DNA of 64,000 bases from Diphasiastrum complanatum (GCA_029204225.1 CM055103.1:52743538-52807537); one strand, 5' to 3'. Shown: positions 1 to 11,836, counted from the stretch's first letter. Notes: generated by a model not told the origin, from the letters alone. Numbers and translations are program-made.

Positions 1-476
1 TAGACAACAAGTCTGCCTGCATGCGAGACGAGCTCTGTGATCAGGATCCATAGAAATCCAATTGTCCGCTAGTAAAACAAGACGATTACTTGTGAGAGAA
101 CCGTGTTTCTCCCACGCCAATGCACTACGTGAATTTGCATGCAGTGCTTGAAGAAAACAGAGGAAGTTCAATATAGATAATTTCTCTTGTTGTGTCTGAT
201 CTCGCATGCAAATGCTTGTGTTGTTAATCGTGTGTCTAAATTTTTCTTGTTCATTTTAATTCCGCACCTTGGTTGAAACTATGTTGAATGCTGCATTAAT
301 TTTATAAACGTAGATCAGCAGAGCATGACTACATTCTGGAGGATTGTAGGAGTGATTCAGTTGGTAGTGTCTAGCAATTGCATCTGAAGTCCATCCGAGT
401 CACAAGAGGATAGTGGTTCCTTCGCGAAAGCTTCGCAACTATGAAATCCAAATCGCGATATACGAAATCTCATCAG
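1..476 (+). repeat. Probable 5' LTR end and leader of copia family F1
   Basis: No coding capacity. The stretch lies directly upstream of a PBS-like site at 477-491 (TGGTATTAGAGTTGG, one mismatch from the plant iMet PBS) and of copia gag sequence, so it is most simply the right part of an LTR whose left end is outside the window. The other F1 copy (43560 on) lacks this part, so there is no second LTR to align with. Confidence 0.35.
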
Positions 477-491
477 TGGTATTAGAGTTGG
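477..491 (+). other. PBS-like site (iMet type), F1
   Basis: TGGTATTAGAGTTGG matches the plant copia primer-binding site TGGTATCAGAG with one C-to-T change. It is placed just before gag-like sequence. Confidence 0.5.
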
Positions 492-499
492 TCATCCTA

Positions 500-1308
500 T
501 CATATTCTTACATAGCCAAGAAACTAGCAGATCCAAGAGGCCAAGCATTCAAACAAACAACCATCAACAAGGGAACAGACTCCAAGAAGCAATGGCTTCA
601 ATAAGCCTCATGCAGAGCAAGATCTGCACAATACTTGATTCCTCAAGATCTAACTTTCTAGCATGAAAAGATAAGACATCTTTGATATGCAAGGGTGAAG
701 GACTATTCCCCCAGGTGGACGACACAGAAGAAATGCCTACGACAACAGGCAAGGAGCTACACGAATGGAGGGAGAAAAATGACAAGCAGTAGCCTTGCTA
801 TCATCTTCCATCGAAGATAGGCTCACACTTGACCTGGCTACACTCTCCAAAGCTAAGGAGATGTGGGATGCATTACTCACCAAATTTTAGACCTAATCAA
901 GAAGTCAAATCATGATGCTGGAAGATCAGTTGACGAATTTGCAGTGGAATGGAAAAGACCTCACTTCTTTCGTAAGAAAGATGAATGATCTATTTTTGTC
1001 ACTATATAACTTTGGAACAAAGAACGTTTTGTCAGCTGAGAAGCAGCTCACGTACCTGTTGAGAGCCTTACCCAGATCATTCCAGACGACAAGAACCCTG
1101 CTCGCGAAAGATCCCGCCATGAACCTCGAAAAGGCGATTGTCGAGATTTGAGAGTAAGTCGAGGCCAGAGAACATCTTGATCAATTTAAATATGGTTCCA
1201 AGAAGCAATTTAAGCCTAAGAGGGAGTCCAATCAGAGGCAGGATCGTGACCAGCAAGCAGAGGGAACAAGACGAACAAAAATTGTTTGACCACCTATATC
1301 TATGAAGA
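500..1308 (+). pseudogene. Copia F1 gag fragment (UBN2-like)
   Basis: The region encodes a retrotransposon Gag of the copia UBN2 type. Around 912-1151 it reads MMLEDQLTNLQWNGKDLTSF, a run typical of Gag in plant copia elements, followed by LPRSFQTTRTLLAKDP. It is closely similar to 43560-44370. Several stops and indels break the frame: a TAG near 890 and a TGA after KAIVEI at about 1149. A Lys/Arg-rich stretch before 1290 corresponds to the region ahead of the zinc knuckle, which is missing. It cannot make a full Gag. The frame ends at the inversion breakpoint near 1309. Confidence 0.85.
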
Positions 1309-1324
1309 CACTGTTTTCACAGTG
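1309..1324. repeat. Perfect hairpin at inversion breakpoint
   Basis: CACTGT-TTTC-ACAGTG forms a 6-bp stem with a 4-base loop exactly at the left breakpoint of the inverted protease-integrase block of copia F1. Confidence 0.7.
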
Positions 1325-2446
1325 TTTGTGTCTGGCATGTAGACTCTGTAGTATGACGAGTTGTTGTCATAACCTACCAGGAATCCCTGATCGGCTTTCT
1401 CATCAAGCTTCTTTCAAAGCTTATCAGGAATATGTGCATAAGCTGCACAGCCAAAGATTCTGACGTGAGACAGGTTGGGCTTTCTACCCCACCATAGCTC
1501 ATGTGGTGTTGTGTGAGGAACACCAGACTTGCATGTTCTATTCTAGATGTATACGACTGTAGCCACTGCTTCAACCCACAGTGTCCTTGGATCTTTTGAG
1601 TAGGCCATCAAGCATCTGGCTGCTTCCATTAGGTTCCTATTCTTTCGTTCATTAACACCATTGTGCTGTGGTGTGTAGGTTGCAGTTCTTATGTGAATGA
1701 TGCCATGATCATTGTAGAAGTCAGTAAAGCGATTCGAGATGTATTTACCACCTCGATCTATTCTAATCTATTCTGTGAATTTATCAAGTGCTTCAGATTT
1801 ATTCTGAATGAAATACACTCTAGCAAATTTGCTATAATCATCAATGAAGGTTATGTAATACTTTGAACCTCCTACTGAGATCACATTGAATGGTCCGCAG
1901 ATGTCAGAGTGCACTAGCTCTAGAATCTTTGTCGTTTTGATGCTAAGACCTGTTATCGCTCCATGATTTGGCTTGCTTGGTAAAGTGCCATTGAGTTCAT
2001 GTGGCAGAGTCTTCTGTGCCACAGAGTGTCTGGTGAGTCGTCATGAGTTTCATGCACTTGATCTGCAGGTAGGTGTACCTTCAGATGATATAGGTTCCCT
2101 TTTCTTCTGTCTTGAGCGAGAGTACTGGTACTAGAATCACGTTGCATGCTTCATCAGAAAACATCACACGCATCCCTGCATCTACTATTCTTGCTACAAA
2201 GAGCAAGTCTTGTTGCAGAGTAGGCACGAACAGAACGTCTTCGAGTCGTCTGTCTCTGTCATTGGTGTTGAGCCATAGTGAACCAATACCGTTCACTTGA
2301 TGTCTAGATCCATCTCCAAGAACTATGAATCTTGAGGGATCTGCACTTCTGAAATAAGACATAATTCGTCTTGATGTCACGAAGTGTGAGGTGGCTCCTG
2401 AATCTAGGATCACCTCATGTGTGTCAGATGTTGATGCTGGGAGAGA
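1312..2446 (-). pseudogene. Copia F1 protease-integrase block, inverted
   Basis: On the minus strand this gives the aspartic protease (VILDSGATSHFV near 2420), the GAG-pre-integrase segment (TLWHRRLCHMNS near 2020), the integrase core (LVHSDICGPF near 1900) and its C-terminal part (GRKPNLSHVRIFGCAAY near 1450). The gag to its left and the RT to its right are on the plus strand, so this block has been flipped inside the element. The same order lies all on the plus strand at 44400-45480. Stops at about 1555 and 1420, plus frameshifts and deletions, make it non-functional. Confidence 0.9.
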
Positions 2447-3535
2447 TGTCAGATTCGATGAGAGCAGGACAATGGCCAATGACGATCATGTCAGTTACGA
2501 AGTTCTGGAGAGACAGTACTATGACCTACCACCAATGACGGAGGGAGCAGAGTACAAACATGCAAACAAAAATTTTCAAGTCGATTCCCATTCGAACGAC
2601 GAATCTGATGAAGAAAGATTCGAGAGACAACTTGTTGCCGCAGTTCCTGTAAACCAAAATGGTTCCGGACCAAGCGGAGCAGACAAGGGCAAAGGCATAG
2701 CTGTTTCAGGAGGATCTCTCAGAAGGTCGACAAGACCACGAAGAGTGCCAACAAGATACGTGCCAGGCAGCTCAGCTTCTACATCAGAAGAGTTCTGTGG
2801 GTTTAGTGGCGAATCATAGACTTTCGAGAAAGCGATTGAAGGTCTAGAAAAGGACAGATGGATCCAAGCCATGAACGAAGAGATGTAGTCCATGAGAAAG
2901 AACCAGGTATGGATGCTGGAGCCATTACCAAATAAACGCAAGATTGTCAAATGCAAATGGGTCTTCAAGCCCAAATATGGACCAGACGGGAATGTGACAA
3001 AATACAAGGCAAGACTGGTAGCAAAAGGTTTTTCTTAGAGATATGGTGTTGACTCTCTAAAGCTTTCTCTCCTGTCATCAAACATTTGTCCCTACGTCTA
3101 TTATTTGCATATGATGACTGTCCAAAGACTGAGGAAGAGAGAGAACAGATGCAGCTCACACCTTATAGGAAGCTGATAGGATCATTGATGTACCTTGATG
3201 ACAATACACGTTCTGATATCGCTTATGCAGTATTTAGGATGAGCCAATTCTGCACGAATCCAGGCTCGAGACATTGGAGGATTGCAAAACAAATTTTGCA
3301 ATATCTTCAATTAATGAGGGATTATGGCTTGTGTTATTGTCATAGTGCAGATTTCAGGATACTTTCCTACAGTGACGCTAGCTGGGCATCTCCCAAGGAC
3401 GACCGTAAAAGTGTCTCGGGAGGATGCACCATCGCATCAGGAGCAGCAGTTCTCTGGGTCAACAAGAAGCAGACCGTTGTAGCCTAGTCATCATGCGAAG
3501 CAGAATATATTGTAGCAGCAAAGATGGCCAACGAA
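2447..3535 (+). pseudogene. Copia F1 RT-RNase H fragment
   Basis: Starts at RDVRFDES, the sequence that normally follows integrase, then a linker with GSLRRSTRPRRVPTRY, then RT (CKWVFKPKYGPDGNVTKYKA, 2955-3007). RT is internally deleted near 3085: sequence from KHLSLRLLFA jumps to CPKTEEERE, so the YVDD catalytic block is gone. RNase H follows (YSDASWASPKDDRKSVSGG, 3370-3420) and breaks off at SSCEAEY near 3505. Stops at 2817 and 2887. Joined at about 3536 to an opposite-strand gag fragment. Confidence 0.88.
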
Positions 3536-4160
3536 ATAAAGACGTCTTTGTCTTTGTTGAAAGCTTGAGAAAACTGGTTCTTGTTCCTTCCTTTATGCTT
3601 GTCCTTGACAAAGAGAGCTTTGTCACTTCCAATACGCTTGAGTTTGTTCATCCTGGACAGTTTGTAACTTTGCCTAGCTTCTTCAGAGATGAGAATTCCT
3701 AGAAGAGTTTCCAAATTGGGCAACTCCTCCTTAATGGCAAAGGATTGAACGAGATTATCATAGTCATCTTTTAAGTCATTTAGAATGACTTGTACTAGCT
3801 CATCTTGATTGATTGTGATACCAACACAAGTAAGCTCCCTATGAAGATCTTTTACTCTCAGAACATAATTTGAAGCAGTTTGCTCACTTCTAGAATACTC
3901 AATCTAATTTTTAAGAGTGAGTATTCTAGAAGCATTCTTAGCTTCATAGATGGACTTAAGTGCATCCCAAGCATCTTTTGTAGTGGTGCAAGATCCTACG
4001 TCCATGGCATCTGGCACATTTGTCCGAGCCTGAATGGGCATAGACGTCAGATTCCGACATCTTTGGAGGCCATCGGATTCCGACATCTGTTTCAATCTTC
4101 CAATTTGTGTGATCCAGCACCTTCTCTTTCACTTTGTCTTTTGGAGATTTGAGCGTCTTT
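3536..4160 (-). pseudogene. Copia gag fragment (F2-like)
   Basis: Minus-strand Gag pieces: TTTKDAWDALKSIYEAKNAS (about 3980) and LLGILISEEARQSYKLSRM with KALFVKDKHKGR (about 3600-3700). Both have direct counterparts in F2 Gag at 7690 and 8000. The 3' end is fused to F1 RNase H at about 3536, a junction between two unrelated copia families. Confidence 0.8.
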
Positions 4161-4239
4161 GGAGCAATTGAGGGCGATCAGTGCTTGAGGGCTTGACGAT
4201 CAGTGCTTAAAGGTGCTTGAAGATTAGTGCTTGAAGATC

Positions 4240-4760
4240 ATTGTTTGAGGTTGGTGCTTGATTTTTGTTTGTTTTTCTTTTTGTTTGTTTGTTTGAGGTT
4301 GATGTTTGTTTATTTGTTTTAAGAGGAGATAGAGAGTGTGAAAGATAAAAAGAGATGGAGAGAGAGAGTGTGTGTGTGTGCATGTTTTTAAATTTTGTAT
4401 TAAAATGGTTTTGAATGGTCATGTAATAGATTATTAGTACTATTTAGGATAGTAGATTTAGGATTATTAGATTTGTAATATGTGAGAGAGAAAGAGAGAG
4501 AAGAAGTGAAGTATGGTTGAAGATATTGAAAGATTTTGGAGTCTTTTTTTAAATAATAAAGTTTTAAGAGAGAGAGAGAGAGAGAAGAGATAAAAGGGAA
4601 GAAGTGTGTATGTATTGTGTCTTGCATTTTGAATTTAAGGTAATGAATAAAGAGAGAGAGTGTGTGTGTGATTTGATTAAGATTTAGGGTAGTAGATGAA
4701 TAGTGTGTGTGTGTGTGTGTTTGTGTTCAACATTTTGCATTGATTTAAGATTTAAGATGT

Positions 4761-4824
<64 letters not shown>

Positions 4825-4842
4825 TAATGTGTGTGTGTGTAC

Positions 4843-4881
<39 letters not shown>

Positions 4882-5150
4882 GTATTATGCATTAGTTTAG
4901 GGTATTTAAGAGTGATAGATAAATAAATAGTGTTTGATAGAATTTATATTGGATTTTTAGAGAGAGAGGGAGAGAGAGAGAGTGTATGTGTGTGTGTGTG
5001 TGTTTTGATTAAGATTTATAGTAGTAGATGACTAGATAGTGTTTGATGGTAATTGTATGTTTGAATTTGCTTATAATAATGGTTCAATTGTGTAATATAG
5101 TGTTGTATTTTAATTGCTTGTGCATGTGACAAAAATATTCAAAAAAAAAA
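4240..5150. repeat. Compound microsatellite region
   Basis: Long purine-rich and dinucleotide runs: (GA)n at many places, (TA)n at about 4764-4797, (GA)n at 4797-4824, (TG)n at 4826-4877 and again near 4700 and 4990. Small ORFs on the minus strand are low-complexity Ser/Leu products and are not genes. Confidence 0.95.
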
Positions 5151-5635
5151 GAGCAAACGTTTAAAGAGCGAGCAATTGCACGTTTGCACTTAAGCTTCAA
5201 GTGAAGCTTCGAGTGAGTTTACTGGTGAGTTTGTGTTGTTTCAATTTGTTTTATTATTAGAATACATTATCCAAGAAATTAAATGTAATTCATAATTTTC
5301 TTTCTATTCAAAGCAATATCGTATTTTATCGCATACACTAGCAATTAATTAATATGCAAAGGTGAAATGTAGATAATAAAAATCCCCAATCCTAGGAAGG
5401 GTGTAGCCCTTACTTTTCTCCCGTTAAAGGTGAGGTTCTAATCTTTCCAACTTGCATGGAAAAACCTACACGCCACAGGGAGGGAATATGTGGTGACATT
5501 CTGAAATAGGACATAACCGCAAGGTTCGGGTATTATAATTATCACATTCAGCTCTATCTATAAAAATATACATAAAAAATATTGCGATGAATATAAAAAA
5601 AAAAATGATAGATAATCATAGATCATTCTCATCAT
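5151..5635. other. Non-coding stretch left of CACTA remnant
   Basis: AT-rich sequence without a credible ORF, RNA gene or repeat partner in the window. It contains a 10-A run at about 5142-5151. It may hold the 3' end of the CACTA element, but no CACTA terminal repeat could be recognised. Confidence 0.4.
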
Positions 5636-6122
5636 TTACATCATTTTCGTCATCACACAAGTCTTGACACTCATCTGAATTTTAAACCATATTATGTCAA
5701 AAATAAAGTATTTGCCGTTAGTCTCGTAATCAACTTCATAAATATGTTGCAATGTGCCGACATAGTCTAGGTCACCCGAAATGACATTAGGATCCCTCGC
5801 ACTAGAACGACTCTCTTGTTGAAAGTTGGCCATTATACCACAATCATATGTACGTCGCTTGTTGTCAACTCTCTCAACACGGTAATGGTGTCCATATGCC
5901 CACATGGCAGTGTATGATTTATACTAAAACACAAAAAAAAAAACCAAATGTGTGTAATTAGAAATACTATTCAAATACTGAGTAGTACAAAAACAAAACT
6001 TTACATAAACAATATCACACTAACCTTCCATCCACATCCGCGAACAAATTTCCATTCTAATTCGGTCACTTCTTCTTCGTTTTCGGATGATTTTAGCATC
6101 GTATCAAAAACCCATTCACGAG
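5636..6122 (-). pseudogene. CACTA (En/Spm) transposase C-terminal part, DUF4216
   Basis: Two exons. The first, 6122 down to about 6024, reads EWVFDTMLKSSENEEEVTEL and ends in ...FVRGCGWK before a GT donor. The second, from about 5923 after a T-rich AG acceptor, reads AMWAYGHHYRVERVDNKRRT, YDCGIMANFQQESRSSARD and GDLDYVGTLQHIYEVDY. This is the DUF4216 domain found at the C-terminus of plant CACTA transposase proteins. The matching upstream domains are at 11569-14045 on the same strand, so copia insertions have cut the gene. Part of DUF4218 and the linker is missing. Confidence 0.88.
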
Positions 6123-6690
6123 ACGTGCCAATTAGAGTGTAGACAAGTGTAAAGTTTTTGTTTGATGAATTACAAGAGGTCCAATAGGATTTAGAGGTAG
6201 AACCTTGTGAGGTCCAATAGGAAATTGAGGTGTGCTTGAATATAGTCCAATAGAATTAAGAGGTGCATGGATCAATGATCCAATAGGATCAAGAGGTGAC
6301 AAAATATGGTCCAATCATAGTTAATCATAGCGGTAGCTCGTGGACCTACTAGTATCATTGTACTCCTCATTTTGAAGCTAATTAATTTGGTGATTTATGG
6401 ATTTTGTGAGTTATTGGAGTTTTAGCTTTCTCTCTCTACCCGAGAGCTCATGATGCATTTTCTCTCTCTACCTGAGGAGAGCAGTTTGTTTTTACTTAGA
6501 TTACTTTTTGAATACTTCCCACATGTGTGAGTGAGAGTTGGAAGTGATTGAATGCCTGTAGTAGTGTGTTTTTGCCATAGGATCTAAGATTGATCTTGAA
6601 TCTTAATCTAGTCTTGATCTTGGTGCATCTACACACCTTAGGAGATCACAAGTACATGTAGTGGACAGTCCACACGTGTGAAATTCAACA
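6123..6690 (+). repeat. F2 copy 1 left LTR, first ~167 bp absent
   Basis: Matches 12003-12573 and 15010-15578 and ends ...AAATTCAACA at 6690, right before the PBS. It contains the F2 U3 array of about five CCAATAG-type CCAAT motifs spaced about 30-40 bp apart (6178-6315), a likely enhancer arrangement. Confidence 0.92.
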
Positions 6691-6702
6691 TGGTATCAGA
6701 GC
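6691..6702 (+). other. PBS, initiator-Met tRNA
   Basis: TGGTATCAGAGC directly after the LTR 3' end CA. This is the standard primer-binding site of plant Ty1/copia. Confidence 0.95.
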
Positions 6703-7447
6703 CTACCTAAGGTTACCATGCATTTTGATCCATCTAAGTAAAAAAAATTTCATCAATCTTGAACTAGAAGTTGTCAAGGTCCATTTTCCTAGCTATCTTG
6801 TTCAATCTTGGATCAAAAGAGATCAAAAGGACATTGATTGGGTCTGACCTGGTACTATACAGAATCAGGAGCTCAGACACGTGTGAGGAACATCCAATTT
6901 CAGTTTGGAAGTTCTCTCTCATATTTGATCCATTTATCTTGCTTGATAGCTTGTTTTGAAGCTATTTTTGTCTAGTTTCTGTTGCAATTAGTTTCATTCC
7001 ATTTGGTTGAGCCAATCAAAAGCTATAAGCTTTTGAAGAGGGTTAGGTAGGGCACCTAGACCTGGGTAGACACATTTGGTTTGGTCAAGAGATTGCTTGG
7101 TTGATCCAAAATCACAGTTGTACGCTTGCCAATCTCATCTATATGTGATCTAGGCACTGTTTTGAGATCTTAGCCATTTTGTTTCATGCAATATCATTGT
7201 ATTTGAGTCAAATTTGGTTTCTTACTGTATTTCACACGTGCTAAGAGTGTTAGATCCTAACTTTGCCTATACTCCATCATTTGATGTGAAATAGATCTTG
7301 TTTTAGAGAGATTTGAGTAGCTAGTGAGAATCAATTCACAAATAGTTGCAAGATCTTTCATAGGAGGAGATAGTACTCAATTATTATATCCTATTGAAAG
7401 TGTGTAACAACATTTATTGTTCATCTTTTGAGTTTTCTTCACTTCAA

Positions 7448-10400
7448 ATGTCTTCAATGGGTTCATCCTTGTTGGAATCAAGTGAAAGATTGACCACTTC
7501 AAATTATTCAATTTGGAAAATGAGGATGGAGTCCATCTTGATCCTTCAAGACGTGATGGACATAGTTCTTGGCCTTGAAGAAGAACCACAAGTTCTTCAA
7601 GAGGTTCAAAAATACAAAAAAGAGAGCTAGGATGGCTCTCCACTACATTAAGATGAATGTCTCTAATGAGATATTGAGGGAGATAGGTACTTGTACAACA
7701 GCCAAAGAAGCTTGGGATTGTCTCAAGACTATCTATGAGGCTAAGAATACATCTAGGCTTCTCACTCTTAGGAATCAAATCTTTCAAAGTAGACAAAAGA
7801 GTGATGAGAGTGCATCTAGTTATGTTTTGAGAGTAAAAGATATTCATAGAGAGCTTGCCTGCATTGGTGATTCCATCAATCAAAATGAGCTAGTTCAAGT
7901 CATTCTCAATGGCTTGAGAAGTGAATTTGATAACCTTGTCCAATCCTATGCCATCAAGGAGGAGCTACCATGTGTGGAGGCTCTCCAAAGTGTGCTAGTT
8001 TCAGAAGAATCGAGACAAGAGTACAAGATCTTGAGGATGGACAAGCTTTCTCTCACTCATAATGATGGCAAAGCTCTATTTGCCAAGGATAAGCACAAAG
8101 GGAGGAGCAAGAACCAACATCAACAATCCTCAAGCAAGGACAAAGTCAAATCCAAAGACAAAGTTGAGGAGGAAGATGATTCCTCTAATGCTTCATCATC
8201 CAAGCTCAAGAAGAAGAAGATCAAGTGCCTTTATTGTGGCAAGAAAGGTCATTATGCCACCAATTGCTTCAAAAAGAAGAATCAACTGAAGCAAGCCAAT
8301 ATTACCAATGAGAAGGAAGACACTATTGCAAGTGATGGAGAGGGATCTCTTATAGTCTCTAGTTTCTCATCTACTCCTTTCAAGAATGACGGCCTATGGT
8401 ATATTGATAGTGGAGCCTCTTCACATATGTGTAGCTCCAAGGACTCTTTCTCTTCTATTGCACCTTATGATGGAGTCAAGAAATCAATATACACTGCAAA
8501 TGATTTTGAATGTCCTATTGAAGACATAGGGAACATTCTCTTGAAGCTTGCATCCTCTAAATTTCTTTCTCTCTCTAGAGTTCTTTATGTACCTAATCTT
8601 ATCAAGAATCTTATAAGTGTTGGCCAATTGCTTGATAATGGCCTTGATGTAAAATTCAATGTTGATACTTGCACTATCAAGAAGAAAGATGAGATACTTG
8701 CATTAGGATCTAGATTTGGTGGCATCTATAAACTAGATCCAAATGAGTATGTGAATGCTTGTAATGTTGCTCTTGTGAACAAGCTCTCTATGGAGGAATT
8801 ATGGCATAGGAGGTTGGGACATCCCAACTACAAATCCATGTTCTCTATGATCAAAGAAGCCAAAGCCATTGGCTTGCCAAAGTCACTCTCCAAGAAGATC
8901 AAGCCTTGTGAGGCTTGTGCTATTGCTAAATCTCACAAAAAGCCATTTACAAGATCTTCTATCAAAAGCAAGCATCCTTTGGAGTTAATTCACTCGGATG
9001 TGCATTTCTCATCAACTACAAGCAAGGGAGGAGCCACTTGTTTTGTTACTTTCATTGATGATTACACAAGATTCACTTGGATATATCTTCTTGCTTCAAA
9101 ATCTATGGTGTTTGATCATTTCCTTATTTTCAAAGCTTATGTAGAGAAGCAATTCTCATTCAAGATTAAAGCTCTTAGAAGTGATGGAGGTGGTGAATAT
9201 ATCTCCAATAAATTTCAAGATTTTTGTGAGCTTGAAGGAATTAAAAGAGAGTTTTCTTGTGCCTACTCTCCATCTCAAAATGGAGTGGCCGAGAGAAAGA
9301 ATAGATCTCTATGTGAATGTGCAAAATCTATGAGAATTGAGGCATCTTTGCTCAAAGATTTTTGGGGAGAAGCCATTAATTGTGCAAATTATCTTTGCAA
9401 TAGGCTCCCACATATAGCTCTTGGAGGAAAGTCACCATATGAAATCTGACTTTTGAAGAAGCCTAAGTTTGATCACCTTAGAGTTTTTGGATGCTTATGC
9501 TTTTTCCATATTCCCTTGGAAACAAGGAAGAAGAAAGATCCTAGTGCATGCAAAGGGATCATGGTTGGATACTCATCCACCAAGAAGGCCTATAGAGTCT
9601 TTATACTCTCTACTTCTCAAGTTATTCAAAGTAGAGATGTTGTCTTTCATGAAGATCAACACTCATCATTTGAAGAGGCCGAGATCAAGAAATCTATGGA
9701 TGCATCATCAATTATTGATTTTGAAGACAATCATGATGTGATGGGATCGAGATTTTTTCACCAAGAAGATCCATGAGAGAGAGATCGGTGCCTAAGAGGC
9801 TCTCATATGTTGACAAAGGCAAACAAGTGGATCTTGCTTCCACTAATTATGTTTTTTATGTGTCTCATGAAGAGCCAAAGAATGTACAAGAGGCACTCAA
9901 TACCAAGGAGTGGTATGATGCCATGAAGCAAGAGTATGATGCATTGATCACCAACAATACTTGGGAGCTTGTGGATCCTCCATCCAACAAGCATGTGATT
10001 GGTTGCAAGTGGGTATTTCGGATCAAGTTCAATCATGATGGCACCATCAACAAGCATAAAGCAAGATTATGTGCCAAAGGATTTTCTCAAATCCATGGTC
10101 TTGATTATGAAGAGACCTTTGCACCCATTGCAAAGATGGTGACAATAAGAATTCTTATTTCTCTTGCTTGTTTTTTCAAGTGGAAGGTGTTCCAATTAGA
10201 TGTATCCAATGCTTTTCTAAATGGTTATCTTGAGGAGGAGATCTATATGGAACAACCTCAAGGATTCATCAAGGATGAGTCCAAAGTGTGCTTGCTCTTC
10301 AAAAGTTTCTATGGACTCAAGCAAGCACCAAGATCATGGTATTCAAGACTTAACTCTTTTCTTATCTCACGGATTTACTCTTTGTGACTATGACCCTTCC

Positions 10401-11411
10401 ATGTATCTAAAGTTTGTTGATAGCAATATTGTCATTCTTCTAATTTATGTTGATGGAATTATTCTTTGTGGAAGTTGTATCAAGCTAGTTGATGAAACCA
10501 AGCTAGCACTTGGATGTGAGTTTAAAATGCAAGATCTAGGAGAGATGCATTACATCCTAGGCCTAGAAATTGATTTTTATGAAAATCATGTCTTTATATG
10601 CCAATCTAGATATGCTCACTCTATGTTGAAAAAATTTCATATGGAAAATTATAAGAGCATAGATACTCCAATGGAGCATATTGTAAAAGATCCTAATAAA
10701 GGTGATGAAAGATCCTTTGAAGACATCATACTTTTTAGGAGTCTTGTAGGCCCCTTGATTTGGCTTACCATTACTAGGCCCGATCTTAGTTTTTGTGTGC
10801 ACAAATTGAGTTGATTTATTCAAGATCCTAAGATCCATCATTGGAAGATGGCCAAGAGGATTCTAAGATATGTATCTTCATCTTGTGATTATGGTCTACT
10901 CTGTAAAAGTGAAGATCTATCCATTATTGGCTACTCGGATTCGGACTTTGCAAGTGACAAGATGGATCGAAAGTCTATTAGTGCATACACTATCTTTTTT
11001 GGAGGCAATCTAATATCTTGGCTTTCCAAAAAACAAGATACTATATCTCTCTCTTCATGTGAGGCCGAGTACAAAGCACTCACTACAACTACCAAATAAG
11101 TGCTTTGGATCAAGAGGTTATTAATGGAGCTAAAGTGAATCAAGGAGGATGATCTACCAATGACCAAGTGTGATAACATCTCGGCCCAAGCTCTTGCCAA
11201 TAATCCCATATTTCATGCAAGAAGCAAGCACATAGAAGTGGCACACCATTTTGTGAGAGAAAAGCTTATTGGAGGAGAAATCTATTTGGAGCATGTCAAC
11301 TCGTCCTCTTGTATTGCCGATCTACTGACCAAGCCATTGAGCAAAAGTGCTTTCATCAAGCATAGATCTAATCTTGGAGTTATATCAAGATCAATGCTCA
11401 AATCTTCATAG
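7448..11411 (+). pseudogene. Copia F2 copy 1 gag-pol (RT YVDG, frameshifted)
   Basis: Polyprotein in the usual copia order. Gag starts MSSMGSSLLESS and shifts frame at an A-run near 7610. The UBN2 region (TTAKEAWDCLKTIYEAKN) and a CCHC knuckle (CLYCGKKGHYATNC, about 8227) follow. Protease is WYIDSGASSHMC (8397). GAG-pre-integrase is ELWHRRLGHPNY (8800). The integrase core shows LIHSDV (8985), FIDDYTRF (9052) and SQNGVAERKNRS (9275). RT shows CKWVFRIKFNHDG and LYGLKQAPRSWY-type motifs. RNase H runs 10920-11400. Defects: TGA at 9447; frame breaks near 9750 and 10370; YVDD changed to YVDG (about 10450), losing a catalytic Asp; TGA near 10812; TAA at 11097. It cannot encode active RT. Confidence 0.93.
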
Positions 11412-11426
11412 ATAATTTTTTAGGAG

Positions 11427-11568
11427 TGTGAAGAATTGAAAAAGATTATCTATGTTAGATACAGGGGTCTTATGTTTTTTACATCAAGCATCTAGGTGTA
11501 GGATGTTGATAGGAATAAATTTGGCATAGATGGCAAATTATGCATTTTCACTTGTAATGCCACTATTG
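11427..11568 (+). repeat. F2 copy 1 right LTR, only first 142 bp
   Basis: Begins TGTGAAGAATTG right after the PPT-like TTTTTTAGGAG and stops at ...CCACTATTG, where CACTA coding sequence resumes. It is the complement of what is missing from the left LTR, apart from about 25-29 bp. Confidence 0.9.
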
Positions 11569-11836
11569 GAAAATGCACTAGAAGATGAACTTGTATAATT
11601 AAAAAGGAAGTTGGAAAATCTCTTTCCAACAAACATACCATTGCAATCATTTGGATTTTCATGGAATCCAATTCACTATTTTTTTTTTCTTTTAAGGAAA
11701 TCCACCTGCAAGCTTGATAGTACATTAGGTTGTTTAACACATAAAAAAATTGAAATATCACATATTTATACAAGTGCTTAAAAAAATATACAAACTTAAT
11801 CATCGATGACAAATCGTAAAGCGTATTTCGTACGTC
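11569..11836 (-). pseudogene. CACTA transposase DUF4218 fragment
   Basis: On the minus strand this reads YYQACRWISLKEKKN, then PTSFLIIQVHLLVHF. The ...FPxxF...VHLLVHLP-type run is the hallmark of DUF4218 in CACTA proteins. It is cut on the right by a solo LTR with clean TSD and on the left by F2 copy 1. Its continuation is at 12574. Confidence 0.8.

Larger units (their letters stand above)
6123..11568 (+). mobile_element. Ty1/copia F2, copy 1 (permuted LTRs)
   Basis: Internal region 6691-11426 with PBS, gag-pol and PPT. The left LTR piece (6123-6690) holds LTR positions about 168-737, and the right piece (11427-11568) holds only positions 1-142. The full F2 LTR is 737 bp (see 11837-12573). 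It sits inside the CACTA DUF4218/DUF4216 coding region, with CACTA sequence missing at the site. By eye it is highly similar to F2 copy 2 at 14843-20720. Confidence 0.9.

Noticed and set aside
4240-5150. Small ORFs (e.g. 4207-4422, 4400-4627) in microsatellite DNA
   Set aside because: Low-complexity translations of GA and TG runs.
7377-7883. 168-codon minus-strand ORF, repeated at 16264-16770
   Set aside because: Exact antisense of copia Gag. It is conserved only because the two F2 copies are near-identical, with no independent family signal.
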